Positions 20,891 to 32,790 are shown, counted from the first letter of the stretch. The stretch: DNA of 64,000 nucleotides from Gari tellinella (GCA_922989275.2 OV277869.1:25430189-25494188); one strand, 5' to 3'. Notes: a model not told the origin generated them from the sequence alone. Numbers and translations are program-made.

Positions 20891-21309
20891 AAATTCAGAT
20901 AAGACCATGTTGCGCCCAATTTTTCTTCCTGAACAGAGCCAATTTTTGGCGCAACAAGGTCTTAAGTCAACAAATCATCAAAATACCTAAAATAATTAAA
21001 CATTATTATTTTTGTTATATCCCATGTCAAACAAATGGATATAATAGAGATATAACTGAAAAACTGTCTGCACATCTCAAAATGTTATGAAAATAAATAG
21101 TTTTTTGTCGTTCCTGTAAAATTTAAAAAATGTGACTTAAGACCGTGTTGCGCTCAGGTGACGATATATCAGTTTAAATAATAGTGTTTGTCAAATCACA
21201 TGTTTTAAAGGATTGCTGCACAAACATCCTTAACAAAGCATTGCATTTTTTAAATATCATTTGAGCCTCATAGTTGGGTATAGAGTTTTGTAAGTATGTA
21301 TAGCAATAT

Positions 21310-22260
21310 GTAGTTTATATAGTACTGTACAGTACAGCGCAGCACAGCACACTGCATAAGAGCAAAGTGATTACTAGTACAGCGCAGTATAATATAGTAC
21401 ACTATAGTACAATCCAGTATAGTACTGTAAAATATAGCACAGCTTACTATTGTGTGCCACAGTGCAGCACAGTGTAGTGTATACTACACTACAATACAGT
21501 TTAGTATGGTACCATATAGCACAGTCTACTATTTTATATCATAATACAGCACAATAAAGCACACTAGTCTATTGTATATTACAATTCGACTCAGTATAGT
21601 ACAGTACATGTACACTACAGTACAGCACATTTAGTTGAGCCGGTGTAACGCAGTAGAATGACCCACCCCTGCTAAAATGACCCATGGGTCATGCCACTAC
21701 GTAAAACAGTGACCCGGGTCATGTAACTACGTAGAAAAATGACCCCAGACCGTAAAAAAAGGACCACATCGACTCGTAGTAGAATGACCCCTCACGTTCT
21801 GGGATCATTTCTCTACGTAGTATAAAGACCCGGGTCCTTTTGCACGGGTAGGTCATTCTACTGCGTTACACCGGCACAAAATAGCAGCAGAATATAGCAC
21901 AGTGTACTATTGTATATCGCAATACATCACAGTATACCACAATATAGCACACTATGCTATTTATATCACAGTACAGTATAGTAATGATGACTACAAAACA
22001 GTACAATATAGTATGGCATAATATTGTACGGTATAATATTGTATATAACAGTACATTACAGCACAGTATAGTACAATACACTAAACAACAGCATAATATA
22101 GCACAATATACTATGGTATGTTACAATACAGCACAGTATAATATAGTATAATACAGTGCAGCATAGTTTAGTACAGCACAGTATAGCACTATTGTATATC
22201 ACAGTGCAGCACAGCATATTATAGTACAGTATAGAACAGTTTAGCACGACACAATATTTC
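21310..22260. repeat. Degenerate AGTACAGTATAGC-type repeat field
   Basis: About 950 bases built almost entirely from 5-mer steps such as AGTAC, AGTAT, AGCAC, AATAT, with no fixed period. Open frames on both strands (Ile/Val/Tyr- or Leu/Cys-rich) are artefacts. It is interrupted by the MITE at 21639-21875. Confidence 0.8.
21639..21875. mobile_element. 237-bp MITE with GCCGGTGTAACGCAG ends
   Basis: Terminal inverted repeats GCCGGTGTAACGCAGTAGAA then TGACC (25 bases) match exactly at both ends. The interior repeats GACCCGGGTC, TGACCCATGGGTCAT and CTACGTAG palindromes. No target duplication is clear in the repetitive host DNA. Confidence 0.8.
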
Positions 22261-22261
22261 C

Positions 22262-23640
22262 TCTTATTTCTAAAATTAATGAACAGTTCATTACTTTAAC
22301 CCATATTAGAGGTTGCTAACACGAATAATGTGAACCCTGAAATTAACAGCCATAGGCAATAGCCGCATTCCTAAAGCTGTTTACAATTCGAACGCAAGAA
22401 AATAAGTTCCATTGCAAACATCAGACGTTATCAAAATTTGACAGTTTAGCGCGAAAAAGCCAATTTACGTCATTTTGAAGTGACCTAATTTTTAAACAAG
22501 GATAAATATATTTATTATTTTTAACATAAATGAATGCAGACAGATGCTGTTTATTAACTATTTCAATTTTCTTGAAATTTGTATTATTTATGAAGACGAG
22601 TTCTGGACAATAATTATGGTTTCGCTACCAGGAAGGCTTACATCGGTATAGGGAGCGCATTTGAAAATCCACAAAATTCTGCTGGCAGAATTCTAAAATC
22701 AATTCGCAGAGAAAAGGTCTTTAAGTCCCGCCTCCTCTGCTATAGATATCCACAAGTCCCACCTCCTTGAACAATTGCATCAATACGAATAAGACGTCAT
22801 TTTCTAAATGGAAATTATTGGGGCGAATGAAAATATATGTATTTAATTTCTGTTTTTTGAGCACATATTATTGATTATGCAACTGAGACTCACAGGAAAG
22901 GTGATAAAAGGTCACATGATATTAATATTTCTTGGGTTCCGATCGTGTTTCCTTCAATACACATAGCAAGTATGATAGCTGTGTACCTTTTATGCATCAC
23001 AGTTCAGTCTGTATATTTAAGTACCTCAAAGACGCACTGCGTAGTGTTGAGGATGTTTTAGATGATTCAAAGTTAGGAATTCCTATTGCTTAACACCTGA
23101 AATTAATGCTATAACTATAACGTATGTGTAGAACTTTTAATATAAGTATGCTGGGTAATACATCATCGTTCAATCGATGATTCCAAAAATATCAGTTAAT
23201 AAACTGTTTTCTCAAGTCAATGTATATTTTACATTCAATTTCAAAATGGTTTTCGTCTTCAAGTACGTTGCAAATTGTGCATTTTCTCTGTCAGAATTGT
23301 TTTCTCCGCCTGCCAGGTTCTACTGCAAGTATATTGTATGATACTCGGAGTCCTAAGCTTTTAAAAGAGTCATGTCGTGTTACATTGATCGAGATGACCT
23401 AGTGGCTAACATGCTGGACTGTGAGCATGACTTTGAGATAACATCAGAGGTTATCAATTTTATTTTATATCATTTTTATCAAAAATAATTACTTTAGTCC
23501 TGTACGTTTGTTATTACATAAGTGGCTCGGCTGGTTTTTAATAACCTGGCGTGCGGTGTAATGATAAGCTGTTTTGATCGTCTTGTATCTGTTGTTCGTC
23601 GTCTTCCATTGTCGACAATTTCTTTAAACGACATTTCCTC
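22262..23640. other. No gene recognised
   Basis: Apart from a short repeat at 22300-22390 (TATTAGAGGTTGCTAACACG, AACAGCCATAGGCAATAGCC) that resembles 52960-53040, nothing identifiable was seen. Small open frames at 23220-23700 lack support. Confidence 0.5.
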
Positions 23641-23649
23641 TAAAACAAC

Positions 23650-23859
23650 TACAGTAAAACCTCGCTATTACGACCACTTAAACGAAGGCGAATTGATCGT
23701 AGAATAGAGAGATTACAGCTTAAGGCAAGGTGACAGTGAAACAGAAAGCTCCTAAAGGAGCTTTCTGTTTCACTGTCACCTTGCTTTAAGTAGACACCTA
23801 TCGTAAACACCCTAATAAGTAACATAATTAAGTGGTCGTATTAGAGAGGTTTTACTGTA
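23650..23859. mobile_element. TA-bounded MITE with CTACAGTAAAACCTC ends
   Basis: TACAGTAAAACCTCGCTATT at the left and its imperfect mirror AGAGAGGTTTTACTGTA at the right, plus the inner pair ACGACCACTTAA / TTAAGTGGTCGT. The hairpin core at about 23719-23790 (GGTGACAGTGAAACAGAAAG, axis CTCCTAAAGGAG) is related to core B but has its own sequence. Confidence 0.8.
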
Positions 23860-24456
23860 GTTGGATTGTTAGAATAAAACTTGATGTGCTCACTTGTAAA
23901 ATGCAAAGGTAACACTAACAAGTTCAATTACAAGAGGTGAACGATGGCAGGGCCTTCAATGCCCCTTTGTTATGTAAAATGTATGGTAATATACAAATAC
24001 TTTAACCTAGAGCGCAGACAAACAAAGCAAAGGAATCGAGAGAGGAAATCTCCTACCTATATGTTGTGGATAAAAAAATCAATCGATAGGAATGAGGGAG
24101 TATCGCTAAACTGACCCCTGTTAACATCTGACTTAAGTTTACCATCAGTCATCATATAATTATTATCAATACCGTTTGACATCTATGATGTCTGTATTTT
24201 CTTATAAATATAAATACCTCTAAATTTTGAATAAATTTTTTTAAGAATTTGAACATGTATCAAAATGTTTGCATCCTAATCAGACATCAAGAGAAACAGT
24301 TTCTGATACGGTTCTAAACTGTTTGAACTGTTTCAAGCCAGGCCCAGTTTCAATATTCATTAGGTGTTGTGGATTCTGATTGGCTGAATCTGTATGGACT
24401 GTAATATGGTTGACCGATCTCTGAAAGACACAGGACTTATCTTCCAGTGTAACTTC

Positions 24457-24825
24457 ACAGGGCTACAGATAAGGGGAGCATTTTTAAAATAAAAACTAGA
24501 ATCTTTTTTCTGCATTACATCCTATGTGGATCTATTCTGGCATGTACATGCAACACTAAATGGGAGAATGTGTGTTCGCAGGGAGTTATTGTGGGAGGGA
24601 AAAATAAAGACTTGGCTTACATTCGCAAACAGCTTGAATCAAAATCAGACGCCTGAATTCAAGATGTCCGTCTCTCGTCATCATGATTTTTTCTGACTAA
24701 ATGTTCAATATGTTACTATGAGAAAAACAGCAAACAAAACATATAAGCAGACGATATTGCAGTCTTGAAAAGTTGTTATAAGAAGGGAATCGTTGGTCGG
24801 AGGGCTATTGAAGAGAGTGAACACT
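24457..24825. mobile_element. Remnants of carriers D and F
   Basis: The left part has CAGGGCTACAGATAAGGGGAG and CATCCTATGTGG (carrier D). The right part has GGGAGTTATTGTGGGAGGG, CAAACAGCTTGAATCA and TCGTTGGTCGGAGGG..GAACACTG (carrier F with half a core A). Confidence 0.5.
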
Positions 24826-25150
24826 GTCTGTCTGTATATATTCATACTTCAGCTCGAATGCTAGCTTAATGCAGGACAAGGGCTAAGCTGAACCAACCAA
24901 AAGGGGCATTTTATATTAGCTTGCCTTGCAATAACTTTTCGCGCACTAAACAGCAGAGCTTTGATTACCATTGAACAGTTTGAATTTAGATGAGGCTCCA
25001 ATTGACTCATTGTATCATCAGGATCCAAACTGTTCGGAAGTCTTGCTCTGCTTTGAGTAACGATTTTAAACAATCTAAATTTAGAATTAGCAAATAACAA
25101 TTAGTGAAGACGGCATAAAATTAAACAAATAATGTAGCTGTTATCTGTAT

Positions 25151-25298
25151 TTAACTCTTTCACTACCAACGGCACCGAAACGCGACTTTGCAAACAGTTT
25201 GGATCCTGTTGACACTCGTATTGACATTTCTTAAGTCAAAACAGCCCAAAATCTGACTTTTTGTTGCAGACGATAAAACTTGGCAGTGAAAAAGTTAA
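25151..25298. mobile_element. TTAA-bounded MITE with a deleted core A
   Basis: Ends TTAACTCTTTCACTACCAAC and, inverted, TTAACTTTTTCACTGCCAAG. Only one arm of core A (GCAAACAGTTTGGATCCTG) remains. Confidence 0.7.
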
Positions 25299-25331
25299 AA
25301 AGCCACTTTAATGAGTGGCAGTTTGACACCA

Positions 25332-25550
25332 GGGGCCCGTTTCATAAAACTTCGTACGACAAAAACGATCGTAAGTCAAAACTTTAAAATACATTTAATT
25401 TCTTATTTCTCTATCTAATCCTTTCTTTTCAAGACGATTCCAAAAAGATGTGACAAGACAAGATTAGATAGAGAAATTAATAATTATTGAGACTTTTATA
25501 ATCTGACTTACGATCGTTTTTGTCGTACGAAGTTTTATGAAACGGGCCCC
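25332..25550. mobile_element. Family-I long inverted-repeat element
   Basis: GGGGCCCGTTTCATAAAACT at the left is matched exactly by the right end. The arms then continue nearly unbroken (ACGACAAAAACGATCGTAAG, TCTATCTAATC, AAGACGATTCC), so the whole 219 bases can fold on itself. Other copies: 51481-51703, 33386-33610 and 14930-15175. Confidence 0.8.
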
Positions 25551-25668
25551 AGTTTCATTGTACATAGTGCTAATTACAAGATCAAATCGTGTATTCAATT
25601 AAATTACTAGAATCTGTAATACTTGCATATTTGTTTCACTTGTATTATCTAGATCAGTATAAACAAAT

Positions 25669-25866
25669 GTGCAGTCAAAATTCGATATATCGAACTCGCT
25701 TAACTCGAAATATCCGATATTTCTGAACATGAATTGGCCTTGTTAAGCTCGATTTAGGTGAACATTACGGTGTTTCAAAGTTACAACGCGACTAAGCCGC
25801 GTTTTACCTTTGAAATACGGGTATGTTCGACTTAACCGAGTTCGAGCTATCGAAGTTCGACTGTAT
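25669..25866. mobile_element. Family-H MITE (ACAGTCGAA ends)
   Basis: Left CAGTCAAAATTCGATATATC and right GCTATCGAAGTTCGACTGTA mirror each other. Inner blocks ACTCGCTTAACTCG and GTATGTTCGACTTAACCGAG also pair. Better copy at 46838-47228. Confidence 0.65.
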
Positions 25867-25869
25867 TTG

Positions 25870-27370
25870 CATATACAGTGGATTAAAATTTAAGAAATTT
25901 TGTATTGAATGTATTTGGTGGGTTTTTTTCAAATTCAACTTTTAATGCTTTTGCTAATAATGCAGGGTTTAAAAATGTCTCTGTTGTCTATTGATTAAGG
26001 CTACTTGCAATGTTGTTTTGTTCTAACTAGGACACGCTTGCGTCCGCTAAAGGTCATGTAAAGATGCATCATCGCATTTCCATGACTTTGAGCTGACTTT
26101 GAGCGGACGTAAATCCTTCTTACTTCCTACTGTTTACAGAGTAGTTCAGTTGCACCCAAATTTATTCTAATCAAATAATTTCCAGTTATATATGTTTTGT
26201 GCAAATTAAATGGAAATCCATTAAAATCGTAGCCGTTAGAGTTGTAGACACTGTTTATTAAATGTACCATTTGCAAAACAGCAAGTGCATATTAGTCCTG
26301 GCTTATGGTTTTGAATTTTCACATAACCATACTCCTTTGAGAAGTTGAGATCATATACAGTTTTGCCAAGTTTAGCCTAAATCCATTCAAATTTGTAGAT
26401 CTTAGAGTGTAAACAATATTGAAAAATAACGAACTCTTATTTATCTGAGAACATCAAAGGCAGATAATTCTTAACACAATCGCTTGATTTAGTGTATTAA
26501 ACTAATGCATTTTATAGCATATTTAAATGCACAAGGGCAGATAACTCTTGGCACAATAGTTAAATTCAACCATAATCAACTTTATCCAAGAACTTATAAT
26601 CGTAAACAAAGTCAATGTTGTAGCTAGTAGTGGGATAACACTGTTCAATACGGCGTTTCTAACATATTCAGGGCAAATTACTCCGCGGGACGCCGGACGG
26701 AATGGGTTTCTTATAGCCCAACCCTTTCACCACAGGGGTTCACATATAACAATGTCAGTTAGAATTGCTATAGATGAATATTTTGTAAAGTGATGTGGGT
26801 TTGTTTACTTTAAAAACTCAATTTTTAAAAACTGACCTACCAATTTATCAATTTCCTTTCATATTTTGAACTGCCTTTCGTCTGGTAAGATAAACGAAAA
26901 AATTAAATTCTAAAAATATTTCATTTTCAAATAAATTTACTATTTTTTATAAAATTAAATTAAGTAAAAAAAAATCCCGTACCAATAAAAACTATGTTGT
27001 TCATATTCAGAGACTCATAATTTCCAAACATAAGAAAAATAATGAATCTTTGAATATGAACAACATCGTTTTTCTTTTTTCAGTCATTTTTGTGAAAATA
27101 TTATCGTAGACATGAAATGAAGAATGAAAACCTAAATTAACATGTTTGCTTTCTTTTGAAAAGAATTTAACTGAAGCTTGTACTTTGAAGGGGTAAAATT
27201 TGAAGAAAAAAATAATTTGACGCATCTTTTTCAAATGATTATGTCTACAAAATGGACACCAACAAATGCTTTTTTTACTATTTTTTTCATTAATCATAAA
27301 CGGCTCTTCCGAAAACATTGATAGAAAGAAAGCTTGATACTTTGAAAAGTTCGCTCATGTGTTTAATACA
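25870..27370. other. No gene recognised; one hairpin
   Basis: Unique-looking AT-rich DNA. The only structure is an inverted repeat at 26992-27066 (ATGTTGTTCATATTCA with its mirror TGAATATGAACAACAT around a 45-base loop). Confidence 0.5.
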
Positions 27371-27373
27371 TCC

Positions 27374-27585
27374 TTAACTCGTTCAAAACCATGGACCTAT
27401 TTAGAATATACTCATTACATTTGCAAATAGTGTACACCAAGATCAGAGGGCTGTTTGCAAATACAGAGCAGTATTCTATTAAACTACCCAGAATTCCAAG
27501 TAGACAGGTTCATTTTTTGGTAATTAAAATTATCCACAAGGGAACTTTACAGCCCACAAGAGTTACTCAGAGATAAAATAGTTAA
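27374..27585. mobile_element. TTAA-bounded core-C carrier with deleted hairpin
   Basis: TTAACTCGTTCAAAACCATG on the left and AGTTACTCAGAGATAAAATAGTTAA on the right keep the family blocks (CCAGAATTCCAAGTAGAC). The hairpin is cut to one partial arm. Confidence 0.6.
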
Positions 27586-27916
27586 GCATACGATATAATT
27601 GCTGCGAACGTGACACTGGGGTTATAACGTCATAATATCAGAGATGCTGATTTCTAGTCGGCTTTAAAACTATCATTTGCAAGATTATCAAAATTCAAAA
27701 TCAGTTTTTATACACACGATTGTCAAATAGCTTGGATTTGAATACATCACTAACAATTTCTGGAGAAAAAAATAGTCATACATGTTTAACCATAATATCG
27801 GTTAGTATGTAGGGTCAATTCAATGTAGGGAGAATAATAAAACTGCCACCAACAGCTTTGATTATTATCCTTTGTAAATAACAAAATGCGTCGTAGTTAG
27901 TTTGACCCGTGTCTTA

Positions 27917-28170
27917 TTTACCCATTACCCCATAGCCTGTCTTGTTTTGAAAATAGGTAACTACTTATTAAAGCAGATTGAAAGTAACGCAGAATGCGCC
28001 CTAAGGCGCATTCTGCTTTACTTCCAGCCTGCTTTGAGATACCACCTGCTAGAAATTAAGAAAATATTCCTTCTGATACATGTCCATGACTGTATAGATT
28101 GGAATTATATTCTTCCGCGGAGGATTAAACGGAATGCGCTGAAAGGCGGTTCTATAAGGTAAAGGGTAAA
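27917..28170. mobile_element. Core-B MITE
   Basis: Left end ATTTACCCATTACCCCATAG and right end ..GGTAAAGGGTAAAA (TTAA has decayed to TTTA/TAAA). The hairpin at about 27972-28037 has axis TGCGCCCTAAGGCGCA. A second, more decayed copy follows at about 28205-28440. Confidence 0.7.
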
Positions 28171-28614
28171 ATACGGCTAGTAGTAATATTTGCGTCTTTG
28201 AGAGTGAACGATTTAATAGCCTGTTTCTAATTTTGAAGGCATGTGGTCACTTAAAGCAGGTAAAAGTACAGCAGAATGCACTTTAATGTGCATGTTTCTT
28301 TACGTTCAGCCTTTTAAAGCTACCATATGCTTAGATATTGGAAATATTACTCAATGTGTACATATTCACGGCTTTATAAAATCGAATTGTTTCCCTCAAT
28401 GGATAAATCCACTCTAGCGACCTCATATTTCAACAATCCTTCTGATAAATTTCAAAGAAGTGTTACAATTGCCATAGGGTGAAGTAGAAGTGAAGCTCAA
28501 AGTGTACAATTGTTCACTTCAAGATTCAAATAACGGTATTTACTCACTCGAAACAAATGTTACCTGTATAACGTAATATATAGAATGCACGTCAAGCTTT
28601 TATAAAGCGCGTCT

Positions 28615-28820
28615 GCAAACAGTTTGGTCCTGATCAGATGCCGCGTTACGCGGCGTCTGATCAGGACCAAAACTGTTTGACACATTTATCGATACTTATT
28701 AAGTCATACAACCTTAAATCTAACTTTGAAACGTGTCTTACAGACAACAATAATGATGCAGACGACAATAAAGCGGCGAAGGGGTAAAACTCTCCCGAAT
28801 AATTTGATCACGAAAGGGTT
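28615..28820. mobile_element. Core-A element with right TTAA end
   Basis: Perfect hairpin at 28615-28680 (GCAAACAGTTTGGTCCTGAT, axis CCGCGTTACGCGG). The right inner blocks ACAGACAACAATAATG and GATCACGAAAGGGTTAA are shared with 39892-40102. Confidence 0.65.
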
Positions 28821-29055
28821 AAAGCACTATACACAACAGGCATCAGTTTTCATTTCAGTTATTACAAATAGCGGTATCTTTAAACTGCTTTAAAAGGCTT
28901 CAATGTTTTTTAACCCACCCATATGTATTTAGTCAAGGCACGATATGACGGAAGACAGAACTGCTTAGAGAACAGTTATATCAACAGGGGTCGATCTGTT
29001 GACAATAAGCGGTTAGATAAGTGCTTAAGGAAGCGTGCGCTTCGAAAGACGAAGA

Positions 29056-29082
29056 TGGCAAGCAAATCTCATTTACCAACTG
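29056..29082 (+). other. Possible isolated first exon (weak)
   Basis: ATGGCAAGCAAATCTCATTT and eight further bases lead directly into GTAAGTGTCC, a good donor, giving MASKSHLPT. No downstream partner exon could be identified, so this may be chance. Confidence 0.12.
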
Positions 29083-29310
29083 TAAGTGTCCGACTTGTTG
29101 CAGTTATTTCAGAGTAATAATAAGCCTAGCAAGTCATTTATGGACACACCGATCAACTACCTAGATATCCTGCTCATCGTCGATAACGACGGAAGGACAT
29201 CATAAACATCATCAAGAAATTTCGGTATATTACACTACAGCATATGTACCCTATATGACATGTTCCAGTATTATGCATTCCCGTATATGGTTTAATAGTA
29301 TGTGATATTA

Positions 29311-29560
29311 TACAGTGGAGAATCTGTTATTCTTTCCAAATAAACGCGTTTACGCTAAAACTATTATTTCCAATCCAAACAGTTTGGAGCCAGATCAGAC
29401 GCCGGGTAACCCGGCGTCTGATCAGGCTCCAAACTGTTTGCCACCAAGATAAACATGAAATATCAGAATTGTCCAAAAGTTGTTCTTTTCTACGTTTTAG
29501 TGCTTTGCGTTTGCGTACGTTTGCGTTTAAACGGGAGAGAATAACAGATTCTCCACTGTA
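29311..29560. mobile_element. Carrier-E MITE with core A, inverted copy
   Basis: Exactly 250 bases between TA borders, reverse-complement orientation to 10605-10854. Core A at about 29377-29440. Confidence 0.85.
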
Positions 29561-29979
29561 GTATATGACAATATTGTATATACATATTCTTTGTTTATAT
29601 TCGTCGACATTCTCATACAGTGCAGAGGACGTTATTTTTCTCATTTAAATGAAGCTAAACGCAAGCACAATGTTTTGTATTACAGAACCAATATACGTCG
29701 TATTTCTTGAAAATATGGGCATTTTTTACATGTCATGCAAACAGTTCGAAAAGCTTGGATAGGTAATTTATGACCATTCATAAATTCTTTATCTTTATAT
29801 ACGTAACCTCATAAAATTCCAACGTTTTGTTGATAAGAAAGAAACACATGTTGTTTACCATAAAATGTCTAAGATCCAGGACGTATGCTACTGCTGAGAA
29901 GACGTTATTTTTCCGACATAAATGTACTCGTGCTTAAATCCCTCTGATATAAGCAAAATGACACATAGTGTTTACAATA

Positions 29980-30348
29980 TACAGTGCTCCCTCACTACAA
30001 CGGCCCACCCAACAACGAATCCCTCCTTACAACGACCCTTGTCGTAGTTCCCTACACAGGACATTTATGTCCAACCTATTCCCGGCTGCAATATCGTCTG
30101 ATTAAAATTGTCGTCTGCTGTTTTTCTCAAAGTCATTTAAGTGGACATTTTGATAGAATAAATATATTGACGAGTGACAAACAGATTGAATCCAGATCAG
30201 ACGCCGCGTCACGCGGCGTCTGATCTGGATTCAAGCGGTTTGCAAATGTATGTCAAGTCTTAATTTCCCTCCCTATAACGACTCCCTCCGAACAACACAC
30301 ACCATCTTTGTCTCCAATTGGGTGTCGTTGTAGAGAGGAAGCACTGTA
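29980..30348. mobile_element. Carrier-F MITE with core A
   Basis: TACAGTGCTCCCTCACTACA at the left, GTCGTTGTAGAGAGGAAGCACTGTA at the right, with TA borders. Repeated ACAACGACCC / CTCCCTxxxAACGAC motifs occur within. Core A at 30177-30243, with axis CCGCGTCACGCGG. Confidence 0.8.
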
Positions 30349-30350
30349 AT

Positions 30351-30736
30351 GTCTAGTTTCCAGGACGTAATGCTACTGCGGAGAAGACGTTATTTTCCCA
30401 CATAAGTGCATTTGTGCTTAAATCCCTTATGTCTAATACAAAACAGTTTGAAGCCAAATCAGACACCGGGAAATTCAGCGCCCCTCCCTACAACGACCCT
30501 CCGAACAATGACCCCCTCCTTACAACAACGCTTACCGCTGTTCACCAAACAAGACAATTATGTCTAAAGCTTTCGCTGCAGCAATATCGTCTTTTTCAAA
30601 TTGACAGAAGAAACATACAGATAAGTGATAAACAGTTTGAACCCAGACGCCGCTCTCCTTAAAACATCTCCCTCCGAACAACACACACACTCTTTGTCTC
30701 CTATGTGATATTGTTGTAGAGAGGCGGAACTGTACT
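30351..30736. mobile_element. Duplicated flank plus second, recombined carrier-F element
   Basis: 30353-30440 repeats 29876-29965 (CCAGGACGT..GCTACTGC..GAGAAGACGTTATTTT). A second F body at about 30445-30736 starts inside core A and ends GTAGAGAGGCGGAACTGTA. This suggests local duplication of the F element with its flank. Confidence 0.6.
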
Positions 30737-30838
30737 CTTCAATGGCGAACGGTAAGGGTGCTTAGTACTATATTTCAAACGGGGTAAAACAAGGCTGCAA
30801 ATAGTTTAAACCTTATGTATAATAGAGTTTAAACTTAG

Positions 30839-31042
30839 TACTTTCTGGTCCTTTGGAATCATTGATTTCAGCGCATTTACAATCGAAAGTTGAATTCCGC
30901 TTAAGCTGGTGCTAGGGGGTGTGAGCACTGTTGCATATTTCAGTATTGCTCATGAACAGACTCAATTAAACCGAGTCTGCAATTTTCAGTATTTGCTTTG
31001 TTTTCTGTGCTTTCAAAGCATCTCCCCTTATTCAGAATTTAT
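30839..31042 (+). repeat. 204-bp unit, direct copy 1
   Basis: TACTTTCTGGTCCTTTGGAA to TCTCCCCTTATTCAGAATTT. Nearly identical to 31121-31323, and a truncated inverted copy lies at 40276-40434. It includes the short palindrome CAGACTCAATTAAACCGAGTCTG-like stem. Type unknown. Confidence 0.8.
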
Positions 31043-31120
31043 ATAATTCACACCAGCAGATTTTAAGTGCTAGTGTGGCGGCTGTAAAAAGTCGCCCGTA
31101 CTTCATTCTCAGTGTTGTTA

Positions 31121-31323
31121 TACTTTCTGGTCCTTTGGAATCATTGATTTCAGCGCATTTACAGTCGAAAGTTGAATTCCGCTTAAGCTGGTGCTAGGGG
31201 GCGTGAGCACTGTTGCATATTTCAGTATTGCTCATGAACATACTCAATTAAACCGAGTCTGCAATTTTCAATATTTGCTTTGTTTTCTGTGCTTTCAAAG
31301 GATCTCTCCATATTCAGAATTTT
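31121..31323 (+). repeat. 204-bp unit, direct copy 2
   Basis: It differs from copy 1 at only a few positions (GTGTGAGC to GCGTGAGC, CAGACTC to CATACTC). The 78-base spacer contains GTGTGGCGGCTGTAAAAAGT. Paired direct repeats could be LTR-like or simple tandem duplication; no TG..CA ends or primer site were seen. Confidence 0.8.
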
Positions 31324-31389
31324 GTTAAGTGATGTACAGTTAACTACTGGGGGAGATGCAAAATCACACAATATTTATTCAGTGTTTAA

Positions 31390-32460
31390 TCCAATTACCC
31401 AAAAGATAGATACGCATTTTAACGCTTTTGCCGGGTAATTAATTCCTCAATTAATGAAAGTAATTCCACTTTAAACAGTCAGGAACGTTCATAATATGGA
31501 TTATTTCATACATGTATATCCTGGCAGATGGTTCTTAAAACAGACTTGAAGTGAAATATGACAGTTTTTACAATGTTGTTTTTTTAAAAAATCCTATTAA
31601 AATGATTAGTTTACATAGACTAGTGGGGAATTACTTTATACTATTTAAAAATAGAACAAATCATACATACTGCAGACCCTGATAAGAAGTTCGTTTAATT
31701 GCAAATACATGTAACTGTATTGCATAAAACATTCCTAAATAACCAAAGTTGGTCTAGCTTTAAATGGAAATTGGAATTGACTATTAAACGTTTTTGGGGT
31801 GAATGAAAATTGCCGAGGTTGCCCAGGTAGTCTGATGAGCAGACCCAATTATACTCAACAAAATGAATAAAGGGACAATCATACTCAGCAAAATAATTAA
31901 AGGGGAAAATATAAAGGTTAGAGCAAATATATAGACGTAAGTTTATTCAGAGAAATTTTAACAGAATCATGAAAAGAAACATCTTTACCTTATTGTGGAG
32001 TATTTCTTTTGCTGTAGAAAAGTAGGAAACGATGTCACAATTATTCATAAAACACAACCACCCTCGAACACGCATGCAAGACTTGGTTGGCGGAGTTACA
32101 AAAACATAACTAAGCGCCCCATCTGATATGTTCTTCTTTTAAATAAAGTAGTTTCTGTGACTGTATCAGCTCCGAGTTCGATTTCATACCCATAAAAATT
32201 CGAAAAAAAAATTCAACTTGCTACGGGACCTGTTTACATATATATATTTGAGACAGAGTATATATTTAATCCCTATACATTAAATGATCTGATCCCACAA
32301 TCAATAGAGTAGACAAAATGAGGTTTACATGAAAATGACAATATCATACACATCCGATGATCTCACAATCAAAATACACTGTTTTTTTGTTTTACAATTT
32401 GTACTGCAGTAAGACTGTCCTACTTATGGCATGAGGCGGCGCAGAATAGACATTTTAATA
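31390..32460. other. Decayed core-B element, then no recognised feature
   Basis: 31390-31560 keeps CCAATTACCCAAAAGATAGA and ATATCCTGGCAGATGG of family B without the hairpin. 31560-32460 shows nothing identifiable. Confidence 0.45.
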
Positions 32461-32466
32461 AGTACT

Positions 32467-32770
32467 TTAACCATTTCACTGCCAACTTCGTGAGTTGTTT
32501 ACCCCCTTTACCGTTTCATTGTTCTCTGCTTCTATTTTGTTGTCTGCAATGTCGTTTCAAAGTTAAAAAATAAAAAAGTATAACTGAAGAAATTTCAAAA
32601 CGAGTGTCAAACAGTTCGGATCATGATCAGACGACGCGTTACGCGGCGCCTGATCAGGATCCAAATTGTTTGCAAACGCGCTAGTATTAGGCATATGTAT
32701 ATTTAATGATTCCACAATTAATAAAGTAGACAAAATCGGGTAAGCTTGAAAATGACAATAAATATATTCT
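32467..32770. mobile_element. TTAA-side MITE with core A
   Basis: The left end is TTAACCATTTCACTGCCAAC, matching the ends of 25151-25298. Hairpin at 32607-32673 (axis GCGTTACGCGGCGCC, one arm mutated). The right border is unclear. Confidence 0.6.
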
Positions 32771-32790
32771 GAACCCACTATTCCATAAAC

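Larger units (their letters stand above)
16872..21169. mobile_element. 4.3-kb DNA transposon with 45-bp perfect terminal inverted repeats
   Basis: 16872-16916 is the exact reverse complement of 21125-21169. Each begins ATATATCGTCACCTGAGCG and continues through CAACACGGTCTTAAGTCACA. Because the outer ATATAT is itself palindromic, the target duplication could be TA, 4 or 6 bases. Part of the terminus (GCAAnACGGTCTTAAGT) recurs internally at 17061-17098, 17249-17285 and 20900-20968 in both orientations, as expected for transposase-binding sites. Inside are a protease-like ORF relic (17799-18014), core-B MITEs (18400, 19368) and long AT-rich DNA. No transposase was recognised, so the superfamily is unknown and the copy is probably non-autonomous. 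Confidence 0.75.

Noticed and set aside
21866..22247. Overlapping Ile/Tyr/Cys-rich frames on both strands
   Set aside because: Composition artefact of the AGTACAGTATAGC repeat field.
27007..27318. 103-codon Phe/Lys-rich minus-strand frame
   Set aside because: Overlaps an inverted repeat in AT-rich DNA; no conserved motif or splice context.
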